Below, piece by piece: positions 11,808 through 23,177 of a DNA stretch of 64,000 bases. Origin of the DNA: Hyperoodon ampullatus. Lineage: Eukaryota; Chordata; Mammalia; Artiodactyla; Ziphiidae. A model generated the notes under the pieces. It had not been told where the DNA came from. It worked only from the letters and a program-made list of their open reading frames with translations, and searched no databases. The translations under genes and the position numbers were made by a program. The stretch lies in NCBI GenBank assembly GCA_949752795.1, contig OX457057.1, positions 104,311,513-104,375,512 of the forward strand, given 5' to 3'. Position 1 is the stretch's first letter, and the number at the start of each line of letters is the position of its first letter.

Positions 11808-12020
11808 CTTTTTTTTTTTTTTTTTTTTGCAGTACGTGGGCCTCTCACCGTTGTGGCCTCTCCCGTTGTGGAGCACAGGCTCCAGACGCGCAGGCTCAGC
11901 GGCCATGGCTCACGGGCTCAGCCGCTCCACGGCATGTGGGATCCTCCCGGACCGGGGCACGAACCCGTGTACCCTGCATCAGCAGGCGGACTCTCAACCA
12001 CTGCGCCACCAGGGAAGCCC
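11808..12020 (-). mobile_element. CHR-type SINE (short form)
   Basis: Poly-T start and full body ending CCACCAGGGAAGCCC. The duplicated target is CAGTCTTTTTT, before the poly-T and after 12022. It touches the inverted-repeat arm at 11799. Confidence 0.9.
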
Positions 12021-12224
12021 TTTCAGTCTTTTTTGTAATGCAGTTAAGGGAGGTGAGAGTGTCCCAACACTTGAGTTTAGCCAAAAGTTTAATCTATTCC
12101 TAAAACACTCTCTCTAGCAAGAAATATTTGTTACAAGAGAATGTTAGGCAGCTGGGGGATGGAGACATTGGAAAGATTTAGAAATGAAAAGGGAATGATT
12201 TACATCCTGAAGGCCACACGCTGT

Positions 12225-12560
12225 TGGTGCCTCTTGGCCTTGGCACTCAGGGTTCCCGCTGTCCGAAAAGTGCTCCTATGCCACGTGTCAAAAATCCCAG
12301 GCATCTGTCAGAATCTAGCTCAAGAGACCTTTAGAAGCCTTCACTGGTCCACCTGAGCAGAGTCGCTTCCTCCTCTGAGCTGTTGGGGCACCTCCTCCAG
12401 ACGTTCACCCTGATTGCCTCCACCGCACAGTACTGCAAAAAGTTGTGTATGTGTGAGGTCTCTCCTACGGGGCTGTGAGCTCTTAGAGAGCAGTGCCCTT
12501 ATCTTCATACCCTTGTATCTCCAGTGCCTGTCATAGAACCTGGCTGGGTAAGTCAGGACT
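12225..12560 (+). mobile_element. LINE-2 fragment (sense, tentative)
   Basis: It shows the L2 3' order: CTGTGAGCTCTTAGAGAGCA, CTTGTATCTCCAGTGCCTGT, CATAGAACCTGGC. Upstream L2 ORF words are weaker. Confidence 0.55.
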
Positions 12561-13098
12561 TTTGGTTACAAGTTGTAGAAATCAACTTGATCTCCTCACT
12601 TAAGCAAAAAAGGACAAGCCACTCTTGCTTGGTCAGCACGCTTTAGCCTCTCCGTTTCTCAGAAACAGGACAGTCTTGTGGGTGGGCTCTTCACAGGGAA
12701 AAAGTTCAGAAATGTGCACTAAACACTGGATAGTAAGCCCTGAGGCCGGAGGTCCCGAGGCAGGGCGGGAAGAATGGGAGGGGAAGGGCCACGCTGAAGC
12801 CCAGCTGAACTCAGTTCGGGGTCATTATGATGGTTCCAAACTCACCATAGCATAGGAGCCTCTCCTTTCCCTTCTCACTCTGTCTCTTTCCTCAGCTCCC
12901 TCAGATCATTAGACTCAGGAAAATGAGAGTACCCCACCCACCAGCCCAGTGCACATGCTGGGCTGCAGCTGACACATGAGCCTTGTGTGTCAGGTCCCAA
13001 AAAAGTGCCTGAAAAATCTGAGGACCACGGAGGTAGACACCTCCTCCCTGCCGGCAGCTGTGTCACTCTCTTCTCAAGTTGTCCTTGCTTTTTTCTTT
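12561..13098. other. Non-coding stretch, nothing recognised
   Basis: No exon or assigned repeat. Confidence 0.4.
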
Positions 13099-13384
13099 TT
13101 TAAAAAATACATTTATTTATTTTTGGCTGCGTTGGGTGTTTGCTGCTGCTCACAGGCTTTCTCTAGTTGCGGCGAGCAGGGGCTACTCTTCCTTGTGGTG
13201 CGCGGGCTTCTCATTGCAGTGGCTTCTCGTTGCGGAGCACGGGCTCTAGGCTCACGGGTTCAGTAGTTGTGGCTTGCGGGCTTAGTTGTTCCGCGGCATG
13301 TGAGATCTCCCCAAATCAAGGCTCGAACCTGTGTCCCCTGCATTGGCAGGCAGATTCTTAACCACTGCGCCACCAGGGAAGCTA
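13099..13384 (-). mobile_element. CHR-type SINE (long form, internally shortened)
   Basis: Antisense long-form body with an (ATTT)n tail. It lacks part of the central region carried by 18790-19150. Approximate target duplication TGTCCTTGCTTTTTT / TGTCTTTGCTTTTTA. Confidence 0.87.
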
Positions 13385-15019
13385 CTGTCTTTGCTTTTTA
13401 ATTGCTCAATTTCTTTTCTTTGTTTTCCTACTTAAAGGCTAACAAAGAATGAATCGGTCTTTCAGCCATTTGTGGTCATCGTTAATTTCATGGTCCTCTG
13501 CATTTATTAAGTCTTATTTCCTCCTCATAATCTCCTTTCCCCCGATATTTGTGAAAGCACATCTTATTCCCCTTAATTGCTTTGGCTGGTGTGATCTAAT
13601 TCTGATTTTTCACCACTCTTATCTTTTCCCAGGAAGCTTTAACTGATGCAGCATATTCTCGTTTAATTCTCTCCCTTTTTCTCCACAGACAGGAGTGGAT
13701 TTCTTTCTCTGCAGCTCTCTCATCAGTCTTTGGAGGAAGCTGCACTGATTGTATTTCGCTTCCCCTTTAGAAGTGCTGGGCTGGGCTGGGCTTTAATTAT
13801 GGGTGGGCCCCCTCCTTTGCCACCTGTTTCTCCCCTGAAAACCACCCAGGTTTCTCAAGTTTTCCATCTGTAGCCAAAGTGCTCTTTGCCCCTCAACTGC
13901 AGGTGATTCTTCCCCTGGCTGTTTCGCTGCTGGTACAGAAGGCTGTGCCTGAGGGAGAGGGAAGCCGGGCAGTCAGATGGGTACCTATTAGCAGCTCGGG
14001 GCACAGACTGCTGGAGAAGCTAACAACTGAAAAAATGCTGCACACTTAGCGGGGCCAGCGGCCCTGGATAATTAAGGGCTCGTTATCAGTGACAGTGAAA
14101 CGCCACTCCTGGTCTGTCGAGAGCCAGACCTAAATGTCTACCTGACTGTGTTGTCCTTCTCTCCATTTCTGACCTGCGGGCACCACAGTTAAAGCTTCCC
14201 AGGTGTATTTTGCTTAGGCCTCTCATTTAACATCTATTTTGTTCTGCCTTGACTCGTGCTTAGTCATTTATGTGTCTCTCACATGGCAAAACCTAACTCA
14301 TCATCTCACCCCGTGGCAATATAAACATACTTTGGATCCCACGGTCCTCATTGCTGTTAACATATTGCCTAAATTATTCTAGAATTATCTCTGACCTCCC
14401 TTCTCCCTCAACCTCCACACACAATATTTTGCCAATTTGCATCTTTGGTGTATACCTCTTTCCCTTTGCCCTGGCTGCCCTTGCTAAAGTTCCCCTGGTT
14501 GCCGTGCACATGGCGGCGGCCATGCCACAGCCAGCCCCCTTCTCTCAGTAGCCACTCTTGGTTTTCTTTCCTTTATCTCCTCCCACGCCAAGTGGAAGCT
14601 AACTCTCCCCACTGCTCTAGAAAGGGGTCATGTGGCTTAGCCTAACCCAGTCAGTGTGACTCCATCCCCTGGCCATTCTCATTGGTTCACTGTGAGTACA
14701 GGACCCTGTTCAAACTGATGAGACTAGAGAGGACATCTACTGAAGACTTTGGAACAAATGCTTCCTTGCCCTTCTGAGAGGGCTTCCCGAAGTAAGTCAT
14801 AGGGGCAGGTGGTCATCTTTACCACCATGTGGAAGAGCCCACCCGAAAATGAAGCCAACACAGAAGAAAGCAAAGCCAAGAGATACAGAAAGGCTAAGAG
14901 TCTTGATTTTAATATTTGCACTCATGTATCCAGCTGTGCTGGAACCACCCTAGAACTTTGTGGTAACCTACACCCTACATCCAAGCCGTAAACACATCCC
15001 ACTAGCACTGCCTGAGAGA
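13385..15019. other. Mostly unassigned non-coding sequence
   Basis: No exon recognised. 14620-14960 has an LTR-like look (AAGCCAACACAGAAGAAAGC...AGAGATACAGAAAGGCTAAG) but the family is not assigned. Confidence 0.4.
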
Positions 15020-15437
15020 TACATCCATAATCCAGCCCCTCCTTGCATGTCTGCAGCCACCTTCCTAATCCTCAGGCTCAGGCTACTGTAACACCTGCAT
15101 ACTGGTCTCCCTGGCTCCACTCTCTTCCCTTATGCACTATTCTCCACAGGGTAGCCCAAGAGATCCTGTTAAAACCATAAGTCAGATAATACCACTGCTC
15201 TGCTTAGAACCCTCTGAAAGCTCTCTGTTCAATTCCAAAATCCTTCCCTTGACTCAGAGGCCCTGCGTGACCTGCCTGCTCCCCTCTGACCTCATCTCTC
15301 ACCACGCTCGCCCTAGCTCAGCTCACTCCATCCTCACTGGCCTTTGACTCCCACCTCAGGGCCTTTGCACGTGCTGTTCCCACTCTCTGGAATGCTCTTC
15401 CATCAGACTGCTGCATGGTTTGCTCCCTCTTTCTTTC
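15020..15437 (+). mobile_element. LINE-2 (sense), first half split by a SINE
   Basis: Good L2 match: ATAATACCACTGCTCTGCTT, CCTTTGCACGTGCTGTTCCC, CTCTGGAATGCTCTTCCATC. It resumes at 15643 after the SINE. Confidence 0.8.
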
Positions 15438-15642
15438 TTTTTTTTTTTTTTTTTTTTTTTTTTTGCGGTATGCGGGCCTCTCACTGTTGTGGCCTCTCCC
15501 ATTGCGGACGCGCAGGCTCAGTGGCCACGGCTCACGGGACCAACCGCTCCGCGGCATGTGGGATCCTCCCAGACTGGGGCACGAACCCGTGTCCCCTGCA
15601 TCGGCAGGCGGACTCTCAACCACTGCGCCACCAGGGAAGCCC
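15438..15642 (-). mobile_element. CHR-type SINE (short form, internal deletion)
   Basis: Poly-T of about 30, then the antisense body, ending CCACCAGGGAAGCCC. About 16 bp of the usual GAGCACAGGCTCCGGA segment is missing at ~15508. Target duplication CCCTCTTTCTTTC on both sides. Confidence 0.92.
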
Positions 15643-15958
15643 TCCCTCTTTCTTTCAGGGCTCTGCTCAGCTGCTGCCTTTTCAGTTAGGCCATCCCTGG
15701 CCAGTCCTCCTTAAAACAGCACTTCCTTGTCACTCTGTGTCCCCTTGCCTTGCTTAATTTTTCTTTATATCACTCACCACTACCTGAAAAATTACATATA
15801 TATGTGGCTGTTACTATCTGTATCTCTTCATTAGCATGTACATCCTATGAGAAACTTGTACTGTTTAGTTTGCTGCTGTATATCGAATTCTTAGAACAGC
15901 AACTGGCACATAGCAGGGACTCAGAGTATTGTCAATTTACTGTTGAATGAATGAATAA
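15643..15958 (+). mobile_element. LINE-2 (sense), second half with the 3' terminus
   Basis: It continues the L2 interrupted at 15437 and reaches the typical TGAATGAATGAATAAG 3' repeat end. It includes the right arm of the inverted repeat. Confidence 0.78.
15792..15905 (+). repeat. Right arm of a ~113-bp inverted repeat (partner 11687-11799)
   Basis: See the left arm. The match starts in ATATATATGTGGCT and ends at CTTAGAACAGC; outside these limits the two loci share nothing. Confidence 0.85.
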
Positions 15959-17124
15959 GTGAATGAACTAATGACTTCCCTATTTTGAGTAAGGTATTTT
16001 CATTTGGCTTTATGCCACCTGTAGACAGAGTGTCCTAATACAACATTCAAGTAATAGTTGCTTAAAAAGTGGACAAATGAATAACTTAGCTGTGGTCAGA
16101 TTGTAAGTTACATCTTCATATAATAACAATACCTGGCCTGTGACAACCACTTTTGTGTCCCAAGTCAGTGTTATATATGGTGCCCCTTTTACTCACATTG
16201 GTTTTCCAAAATAAACAGGGCAAATCTTGCCCTCCCCTCACATCACAGGCAAAGCGTGGTTCGGAAGAGGTAAGCAACAGACCAGGGACCAAAGCCCACA
16301 TTTCCTTGCTCCCAGCCACAGCTCTTCTTAGTTTTGCATTTCTGTCTGCAGATCTGCAGCTTCATAACATGACGCTCATCCACAGCCCTGGGGGAGTGCT
16401 ACGAGATTCTGGTCCACATGGTCTCTATTTAGCTAACATTTCCAATTCCCTCTTCTCCGAAAGCCAATAAAACTCTGAATTTTTCCCACATGAGATCGTG
16501 GGCTCTTTGGGGAAAAGACAAGCGAGCATATGGTCTCAGGAAATCAAATCTGCCTTGTGAGATAAAAATTTTTCTCCCTGTAAGTCAGCCCGTGTGTAAC
16601 ATTCTGTGCAGCTGCCTTTTACACGTTGGGGGTGCGGACAGCAGACGTGTGCTCCTGCCTGAGTGGCCGTAACACATGGCAAAAAAATCCTTCGGCAGCC
16701 CTTCTCCTCCAGAGCGGGTTTTTCCCTCCCCCAGCTATTCCCCACAGATGACATTAGCTCCCTTTTTAATTCCTTTCCCCTCGCTGCACACTCTGATGTT
16801 ACTCATCAACTCCCAGTGGACACGTGTAGACTTATTCGGTTTCACGTGTAATAGATAAAACAGCAGGGGCTTCTAATCGGAAAACGTTTCCCAGGTTGAA
16901 AAAGGCTGCAGAAAACCACAAAGCTGCCAATATGGTTCAGGGTTTATTAATACATACTTGGCACAAATTTGGTACCCGACACTGCCCCGTCCCCCGTGGG
17001 GAGGGAGGAGGGATTAGTTGTATGTTTACAGACACAGCCCACAGTGGGAAAAGGCCTAGGATGCAGCCGCCTTTCCAGGGCCCTTCTGGAGAACTGTTCT
17101 TTTTCTTCTTCTTTTTTTTTTAAA
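15959..17124. other. Non-coding stretch, nothing recognised
   Basis: No assigned repeat or exon. The right end (17098-17124) is pyrimidine-rich and leads into the antisense L1. Confidence 0.45.
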
Positions 17125-17292
17125 CAGTTTTATTGATGTATAATTGATATGCAAAGAACTGCACATATTTAATGTATACAATTTGATGGGTTTAGACATA
17201 TACCAAGGTCCATGATACCACAATCCAGGTAACAGACATATCCAGCACCTTCCAAAGTCCCCTTGTGTCCCTTTGTTTGTTTTTTTGTCATA
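17125..17292 (-). mobile_element. LINE-1 (antisense), outer element, left part
   Basis: AACAGTTTTATTGATGTATA, then AATGTATACAATTTGATGGG, the antisense L1M 3' UTR. It is broken at about 17308 by a sense L1 and continues at 18259. Confidence 0.75.
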
Positions 17293-17680
17293 ACAACACT
17301 TAACATGATGGTACAGCCATTGTGGAAAATAGTATGGAGGCTCCTCAAAAAATTAGAAATAGAACTACCATATGATCCAGCAATTCCACTTCTGGGTTTA
17401 TTTCCAAAGGAAATAAAAACACTAACTCAGAGATCTCTGCATGCTGTGTACATGGCAGCACTAGTCACAATAGCCAAGACATGGAAACAACCTAAATGTT
17501 CCTCAACAGATGAACGTTAAAGAAAATACATAATTCAGCCCTAAAAAAGGAGGAAATCCTGCCATTTGTGGCAACATGGATGGACCTTGAGGGTATTATG
17601 CTAAGCAAAATAATTCAGAGAAAGACAAACAAATACTGTATGATCTCACTTATAGGTGGATTCTAAAAAAGCTGAACTCA

Positions 17681-17880
17681 GGCTTCCCTGGTGGCACAGT
17701 TGTTGAGAGTCCGCCTGCCGATGCAGGGGACACGGGTTTGTGCCCCGGTCCGGGAAGATCCCACATGCCGCGGAGTGGCTGGGCCCGTGAGCCATGGCCG
17801 CTGAGCCTGCGCGTCCGGAGCCTGTGGTCCGCTGCGGGAGAGGCCTCAGCAGTGAGAGGCCCGCATACCACAAAAATAAA
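17681..17880 (+). mobile_element. CHR-type SINE (short form) inside the L1
   Basis: Complete body; the tail is AAAAATAAAATAAAA. Target duplication AAAAGCTGAACTCA before and after. The third layer of the nest (SINE in L1 in L1). Confidence 0.92.
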
Positions 17881-18083
17881 ATAAAAGCTGAACTCATAGA
17901 AACAGAGAGTTAGAATTGTGGTTGCCAGGGGCTGGGAATGGGGGAAATGGGAAGATTTTCATCTACAAACTTTACTCATCAAAGGAAAACGTTCTGGGGA
18001 ATCTAATGTACAGCATGGTGACTATAGTTAACAATGCTGCTATGTGCTTGAAAGTTGCTAAGAGTAGGTCTTAAATGTTCTTA

Positions 18084-18105
18084 ACACACACACACACACA
18101 CACAC
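18084..18105. repeat. (AC)11 microsatellite
   Basis: Pure AC dinucleotide run in the L1 3' UTR end. Confidence 0.95.
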
Positions 18106-18258
18106 GAAGATAATTATGTGAGGTGATGGAGCTCTTAACTAACTTTATTATGGTAGTCATTTTGCAACATACACTCCTATCAAATCGTTGGGTTGTAAGC
18201 CTTAAACATATACAATGTTATATGTCAAGTATATCTCAGTAAAGCTGGGGGGAAAAGA

Positions 18259-18710
18259 ACACAACGTGAGATCTACCCTCTTAACAAATTTTGAGGTGCA
18301 CAATACCATATTGTGAACTACAGGCCCTGTGTTGTAGAGCAGATCTCTAGAACTTATTCGCCTGGCATAACTGAAACTTTACATCCACTGAGCAACAACT
18401 CCCCATCTCCCCTTCCCTCAGCCCCTGGCAACCACACTGTATTCTCTGCTTCCATGAGTTTGACTATTTTAGGTACCTCATATAAGTGGAATCATGCAGT
18501 CTTTGTCCTTCTGTGACATAGCATAATGTCCACCATTATCTATGTTGTCAAAATGGTAGGATCTCCTTCTTTTTAAAGGATGCAAAATATTCCATTGTAT
18601 GCGTATACCACGTTTTCTTTATCCATTCATCTGTCGATGGGCACTTGGCATGTTTCCATCTATTGGCTATTATGAATCATGTATTCCCATGTTCATTAGA
18701 GCTCGTTCTT
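18259..18710 (-). mobile_element. LINE-1 (antisense), outer element, right part
   Basis: Antisense 3' UTR and ORF2 end: TACAGGCCCTGTGTTGTAGA, ATTCCATTGTATGCGTATAC, TTTATCCATTCATCTGTCGA. Collinear with 17125-17292. Confidence 0.82.
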
Positions 18711-18789
18711 TTAAAGGCCCAGAGATACACAGGCAGTAGACCTCTTCACGTGAGCATGGTGTTAAAGGTAACTTGTGTCTTCTGTCTGA

Positions 18790-19150
18790 TTTTTTTTAAA
18801 TATAAATTTATTTATTTATTTATTTTGGGCTGCATTGGGTCTTCGTTGCTGCACGTGGGCTTTCTCTAGTTGAGGCAAGCAGGGGTTACTCTTCGTTGCG
18901 GTGCGCGGGCTTCTCATTGCGGTGGCTTCTCTTGTTGCGGAGCACGGGCTCTAGGTGCGTGTGGGCTTCAGTAGTTGTGGCACGTGGGCTCAGTAGTTGT
19001 GGTTTGCAGGCTCTAGAGCGCAGGCTCAGTAGTTGTGGTGCACGGGCTTAGTTGCTCCGTGGCATGTGGGATCTTCCCGGACCAGGGCTCGAACCCATGT
19101 CATCTGCATTGACAGGCAGATTCTTAACCACTGCGCCACCAGGGAAGTCT
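18790..19150 (-). mobile_element. CHR-type SINE (long form)
   Basis: Near full-length long form with an (ATTT)n tail at 18806-18826, ending CCACCAGGGAAGTCT. Confidence 0.9.
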
Positions 19151-19234
19151 GGTGCTCTGCTCTGACCGGCCTGTAGACTGGCCTCGGGCCTCAAGGTTCA
19201 TTGAGGTGGTGTTTTAAAGAGGCTGCTATTATTT

Positions 19235-19720
19235 TGATATGCTCCCCATCAGGACATGGGGCCTAGTCGCCCCTGAAATCTGAGCTCTGTGACTCCTTCA
19301 GCCAGCTGAGTGCATGGGAATGATGTCTGGGACTTCTGAGGCTAGGTCATAAAAGGCCAGGCCCTTATGCCTGCTCTTCTTGGAACCCTGGCTCTCTGGT
19401 AGCCCCTGCCTCTCGGAAGGAAGCCACCACACTGCCGCATAAAGGGCCACGTGGGGTCCCCCGGCCCACAGTGCTGCAGCCCCCCAGTGCAGGCATCAGG
19501 CCTACGAACAGAGTCAACGTTGGATGTGCCTCCCCCAGGCCGAGCTCTCCCAGCTCTCCCAGCATCCCTCCAGCCACCTGAGCCTTCCCAGTGGAGGCTA
19601 CAGACGTGGCAGGGCAGGGAAGAGCCGTGCCCACGGGTTCTGTGAGCATAATGGCATGGCGGTTGTTTTATGCCACTACGTCTGTGGTGGTTTGTTGTGC
19701 ATCCCAGGCCCCCCTGGCCT
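19235..19720 (+). mobile_element. MaLR/MLT-like LTR (tentative)
   Basis: The words ATGTCTGGGACTTCTGAGGC, TAGGTCATAAAAGGCC and a 3' GTGAGCATAATGGC...TTTGTTGTGCATCC follow the order of old ERVL-MaLR LTRs. There is no attached retroviral coding sequence. Confidence 0.5.
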
Positions 19721-19849
19721 CACTTCCCCACACCCCAATCAAATCTACAGAGCCAGGCTGCAGAAAAGGCTCCTTTCACATTGCTTTAAACTCTGCAGAA
19801 AGAAGGAGATTTCAAGGCAGGCAGCACTGAGTTGCTTCTGCTCGGAACA

Positions 19850-20350
19850 AAGCCTCCTATGACTTCCTACCGCCGGTCCCTCCTCTGCCTCCCTGACCTC
19901 TTCTCCTCCCAACACCTGCCCGGCCCCACACGTCCCCACTGGAACCCCCCTCCCCAAAGGCAATGCGCTGCGGCCCCACCTCAGGGCCTTCGTGTGCTCT
20001 GTTCCCCCGCCTGGAGCACTCCTCCCCGACACGCTACACACACACACCCCACTCCCTTAGGCCTTTACCCTGAGCCACTTCCTCAGTAAGACCTTCGTGG
20101 TCACACTCTCTAAAGGTGCAAACCCTCCACCCCGCTTGCACCCCTGCTTTAGTCCTCATTTTTCTCCCTCATTTTCACCATCGAAATGCTTATACGTTAC
20201 TTATTTATGCTGTAGATTGTCTGTGTCTCCACTAGTACGTAAGTTCATTGTGGGGAGGGGAGGAGGTAGCATACATCCCAGGGCCCCGGAGAGCGCCTGG
20301 CACAGGGAGATAGGCAGTCGATAAATATTCATTGAATAAATAAATGAATA
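19850..20350 (+). mobile_element. LINE-2 3' end (sense)
   Basis: CTCAGGGCCTTCGTGTGCTC, then CCTGGCACAGGGAGATAGGC and GATAAATATTCATTGAATAA, closing in the L2 AATGAATA tail. Confidence 0.75.
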
Positions 20351-20464
20351 CTATGTGACAAATTGTTGGTTTTGCTATTATCCTTAGAAACAAACTGAAT
20401 ATGTGCCTGTCACAATAAATATTTCTTAAAAGAGTAGGTGGAAAACATGAAGAATGGAGGGCCC

Positions 20465-20880
20465 TTAGAAAGTAGTGTGAATGTCATCCTGTCCCCAACC
20501 CCTCCATGTCCAGCATCACTGCCCACTTCTCTCTTCTGCCAAACAGGAGCACCTCTTCCCCTCGCACTGAAGCTTGTCTGCATCTGTGCTTCCCTCCTGC
20601 TGGGCCCTCGGCCTGGGATGTCCTTCACTGACCGCTTTATGAACTTGTATCCTGTTAGTCTTTTAAGGGTCAGCTCAGGCTCAACCTCTCCCAGCTGGAG
20701 CCTCTTTGCTCTCCCATGAATTCCACCTGAGCGTGTCTGTGGCACTTCTCATGGGTACCGGGGTCCCTGGATGCCTGTCTCACTTCCCTCATGAGTCTGA
20801 GATCCCTGGGAGGACAGGGGCTGCATGTGCCTTGCTCATCTTTGTAGCCACACCACCCCTGCTCACAGGTGGCCTCGGAT
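20465..20880 (+). mobile_element. LINE-2 fragment (sense)
   Basis: A second L2 tract with CCTTCACTGACCGCTTTATG and CCCTGGGAGGACAGGGGCTG. More diverged than its neighbour. Confidence 0.55.
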
Positions 20881-21101
20881 ACAGATGGGGTATCAGGAGT
20901 TTGGGACCGTGGAGGAAGGATGGGGTAGGAGAAGAGGTAAGGAGAAGCCCATGCTCAGATTCTGAGACCTACTATAATAGTGCCAGAAAGAACGCAGTTC
21001 TTGGATAAAAGAATCTGGGTCATCTCTTGGCTAAGTCTCCACAGAAATTCATTTAACTTCCTCAAGCTTTGGTTTTTTCACCTACAAAAATGCTTATACT
21101 A

Positions 21102-21310
21102 GGGCTTCCCTGGTGGCGCAGTGGTTGAGAGTCTGCCTGCCCATGCAGGGGACACGGGTTCGTGCCCCGGTCTGGGAAGATCCCACATGCCGCGGAGCGG
21201 CTGGGCCCGTGAGCCATGGCTGCTGAGCCTGCGCGTCCGGAGCCTGTGCTCCGCAAGGGGAGAGGCCACAGCAGTGAGAGGCCCGCGTACCGTAAAAAAA
21301 AAAAAAAAAA
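21102..21310 (+). mobile_element. CHR-type SINE (short form), young
   Basis: A nearly consensus body and a pure A tail. The 16-bp target duplication AAAAATGCTTATACTA is exact at 21086-21101 and 21311-21326, which points to a recent insertion. Confidence 0.95.
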
Positions 21311-21739
21311 AAAAATGCTTATACTATAAGGATATTGTGTGGGTGAAAGAACATGGGTTTTTTTTTTTCGGGGGGAATGTAAACAAAAACACTACACAAA
21401 TAGTTTGTATGCAAAGGTTAAGCGTTCTAACCACCTCCAGTGCAATTAGCAAGGGTGCAGTTCAGGTTGTGACCAGAGGGTGGCAGCAGCAGCAGCAGGC
21501 GGAAACTTTGCCCCATGGTCCTTTGAAATAAAGCAGTCCCGGGAGCTGCTGGATTGTCCTGCGGTGATCGGTGATCTTTTTCTTTTCTGCTCAGCTCACC
21601 TAACTCGGAAGAGATTGCCCTCTCTCCTGCAGTGGGATCTGGCTGTGCCTGCACTAAGCCCAGAAACCTCCCTTTGATGATTTCCTCATAAGTTTTTGAT
21701 GGCCACTCTCACTGTCACGTGTAAGTTTCTCATCGGTTA

Positions 21740-21965
21740 CCTTATCTAGCTCTCACCACAACCTTCTGAGCTAAACTGAGCCAGCAGAATTGCTGCCCCT
21801 CTCTTACCTCGCCATCCCAGACTCGATGAAACTGAGGCTCACAGAAGGACTTTGAGGGGCACACAGCTAGCAAGTGGGAAAAGTTAGAACTCACTTTAAA
21901 CCTGGGTCTTCCAGCTCGAATTCCAGCATACCACCACTTCTTTTACCTTCTCTATTCAGTTGTTC
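21740..21965 (-). mobile_element. MIR (antisense)
   Basis: ATGAAACTGAGGCTCACAGA followed by GGGCACACAGCTAGCAAGTG, the conserved antisense MIR core. Confidence 0.72.
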
Positions 21966-22479
21966 ACGCAACCAACATTTACTGCATTCTTGCTGTTTGT
22001 GGGTGAGTTACATGGACTTCCAGCCACCGTGGACCCTTCTCAGGGCCTAGGCCAGCTGATGTCTCCATCCTGTTCTTCTCAGGTGCTGGCCCCCAGTCTT
22101 TTCCCCTACTCTGCAGCCAGGACCATCTTCTTGTGCCCTGGGCTCATGTCCCCAAGCCTAGCAGCTGAGAAGCGCTCTGTTTCACTGCTTCTTCTATCAC
22201 CAACTCACAGGTCCTGCTGGCGTTCTAGCTCAGCAACCCCGAGAAATTAATACGGGGAAGAAGGCTACAAAAATAAAAAGCAGAGAAAAGCAATATGTGC
22301 CCTAAGAAATCTTATAGTTTCCGAGCTCTTGTTGGCCTTAATCCCCAACTTTCTTGCTGGAAAGTATTCTGAAACCCTGAGAGCCTCCAGCTTTCCTGGC
22401 TTATTTCTGAAGGCAAAGCTTCTCAATTTTGTCCCCTCCCCTTATTCTCTTAAGTAGACCCGTTTATCAGGAACATAGT

Positions 22480-22690
22480 GGCAAACAGGAAAGCTGATGT
22501 TTGTCGAGGATCTCCTCGGGGCCAGGCACTGCCCTAGACACTGGACACACATCACTTCATCTGACTCACAATAAGCTTGAGAATGAAGTCTTTGTCCTCT
22601 TTCACACACGTGGAAACTGAGGCTCACAAGCAGAAACTGCATGCCTAGATCTGTATAACTAGTATGTGTGGGCCAGCTCTGTTTGGTACA
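22480..22690 (-). mobile_element. MIR (antisense)
   Basis: GGCCAGGCACTGCCCTAGAC and GTGGAAACTGAGGCTCACAA in the expected order. Confidence 0.68.
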
Positions 22691-23058
22691 AATCTCTTTT
22701 CTCTGTAATCACGTGATTATACAACTAGTGACATACATAGACATAGTGTATCCCTTCTCTCAGAGGCATTTACGGCCACCCCCAGCCCCCTCCCGACCCC
22801 GTGGGGGACTTCCAGGCTGAATGACTCTCATTTCAGGTATCCAAACTTCACACAGGAACTGTCTCTGTGGGTTGATTCTCTCCTGCCTGCTGTGTGGGTG
22901 GGAAACACCAAAGGAAAAGAAAACTCAGTTCTTGCCTCAGAGGAGATAACACCTGGCAGAGGACTTGGCGCTCAGAGATGGAGGCCTCCCTACGTGGAAT
23001 ATGCATTGGCGGCTGACTGCATGAGGCTGCCAAGCTGAATATCAACAGGACCAGGCTA

Positions 23059-23059
<1 letters not shown>

Positions 23060-23109
<50 letters not shown>
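23060..23109. repeat. (AC)25 microsatellite
   Basis: A pure dinucleotide run of about 50 bp, the longest in the window and likely polymorphic. Confidence 0.97.
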
Positions 23110-23111
<2 letters not shown>

Positions 23112-23177
23112 TGTGGCCTTTCTGATCCTCACTGAAGCCACAGCATACTCAGTTTTTAGTATAAAATGCAACCTGCT

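Larger units (their letters stand above)
17293..18258 (+). mobile_element. LINE-1 ORF2 3' end and 3' UTR (sense), nested insertion
   Basis: An open frame at 17305-17520 shows ORF2p C-terminal words (YDPAIPLLG, TIAKTWKQPKCSS), followed by the 3' UTR. It is 5' truncated and interrupted by the SINE at 17680. Approximate flanking duplication AACACTTAACATGA / AACACAACGTGA. Not coding-competent. Confidence 0.85.

Noticed and set aside
15344..15757. Many 60-145-residue open frames sharing words such as GPLTVVASP, RSTGSGRAG or SHMPRSGWAREPWPL on both strands
   Set aside because: They all coincide with CHR-type SINE copies; the shared 'protein' is the SINE consensus translated in different frames, not a gene family.
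17263..17520. Open frame with reverse-transcriptase C-terminal similarity
   Set aside because: It is the remnant of L1 ORF2 in a 5'-truncated insertion; no start, promoter or full ORF exists. The same applies to the minus-strand frame at 41132-41374.
19235..19720. Endogenous retrovirus provirus
   Set aside because: Only solitary LTR-like fragments are visible; no gag, pol or env coding remnants adjoin them.
21102..21180. Possible tRNA gene at SINE heads (A/B-box-like GGTTCGTGCC words)
   Set aside because: The tRNA-derived head of the SINE cannot fold as an intact tRNA, and the same head occurs in every copy.
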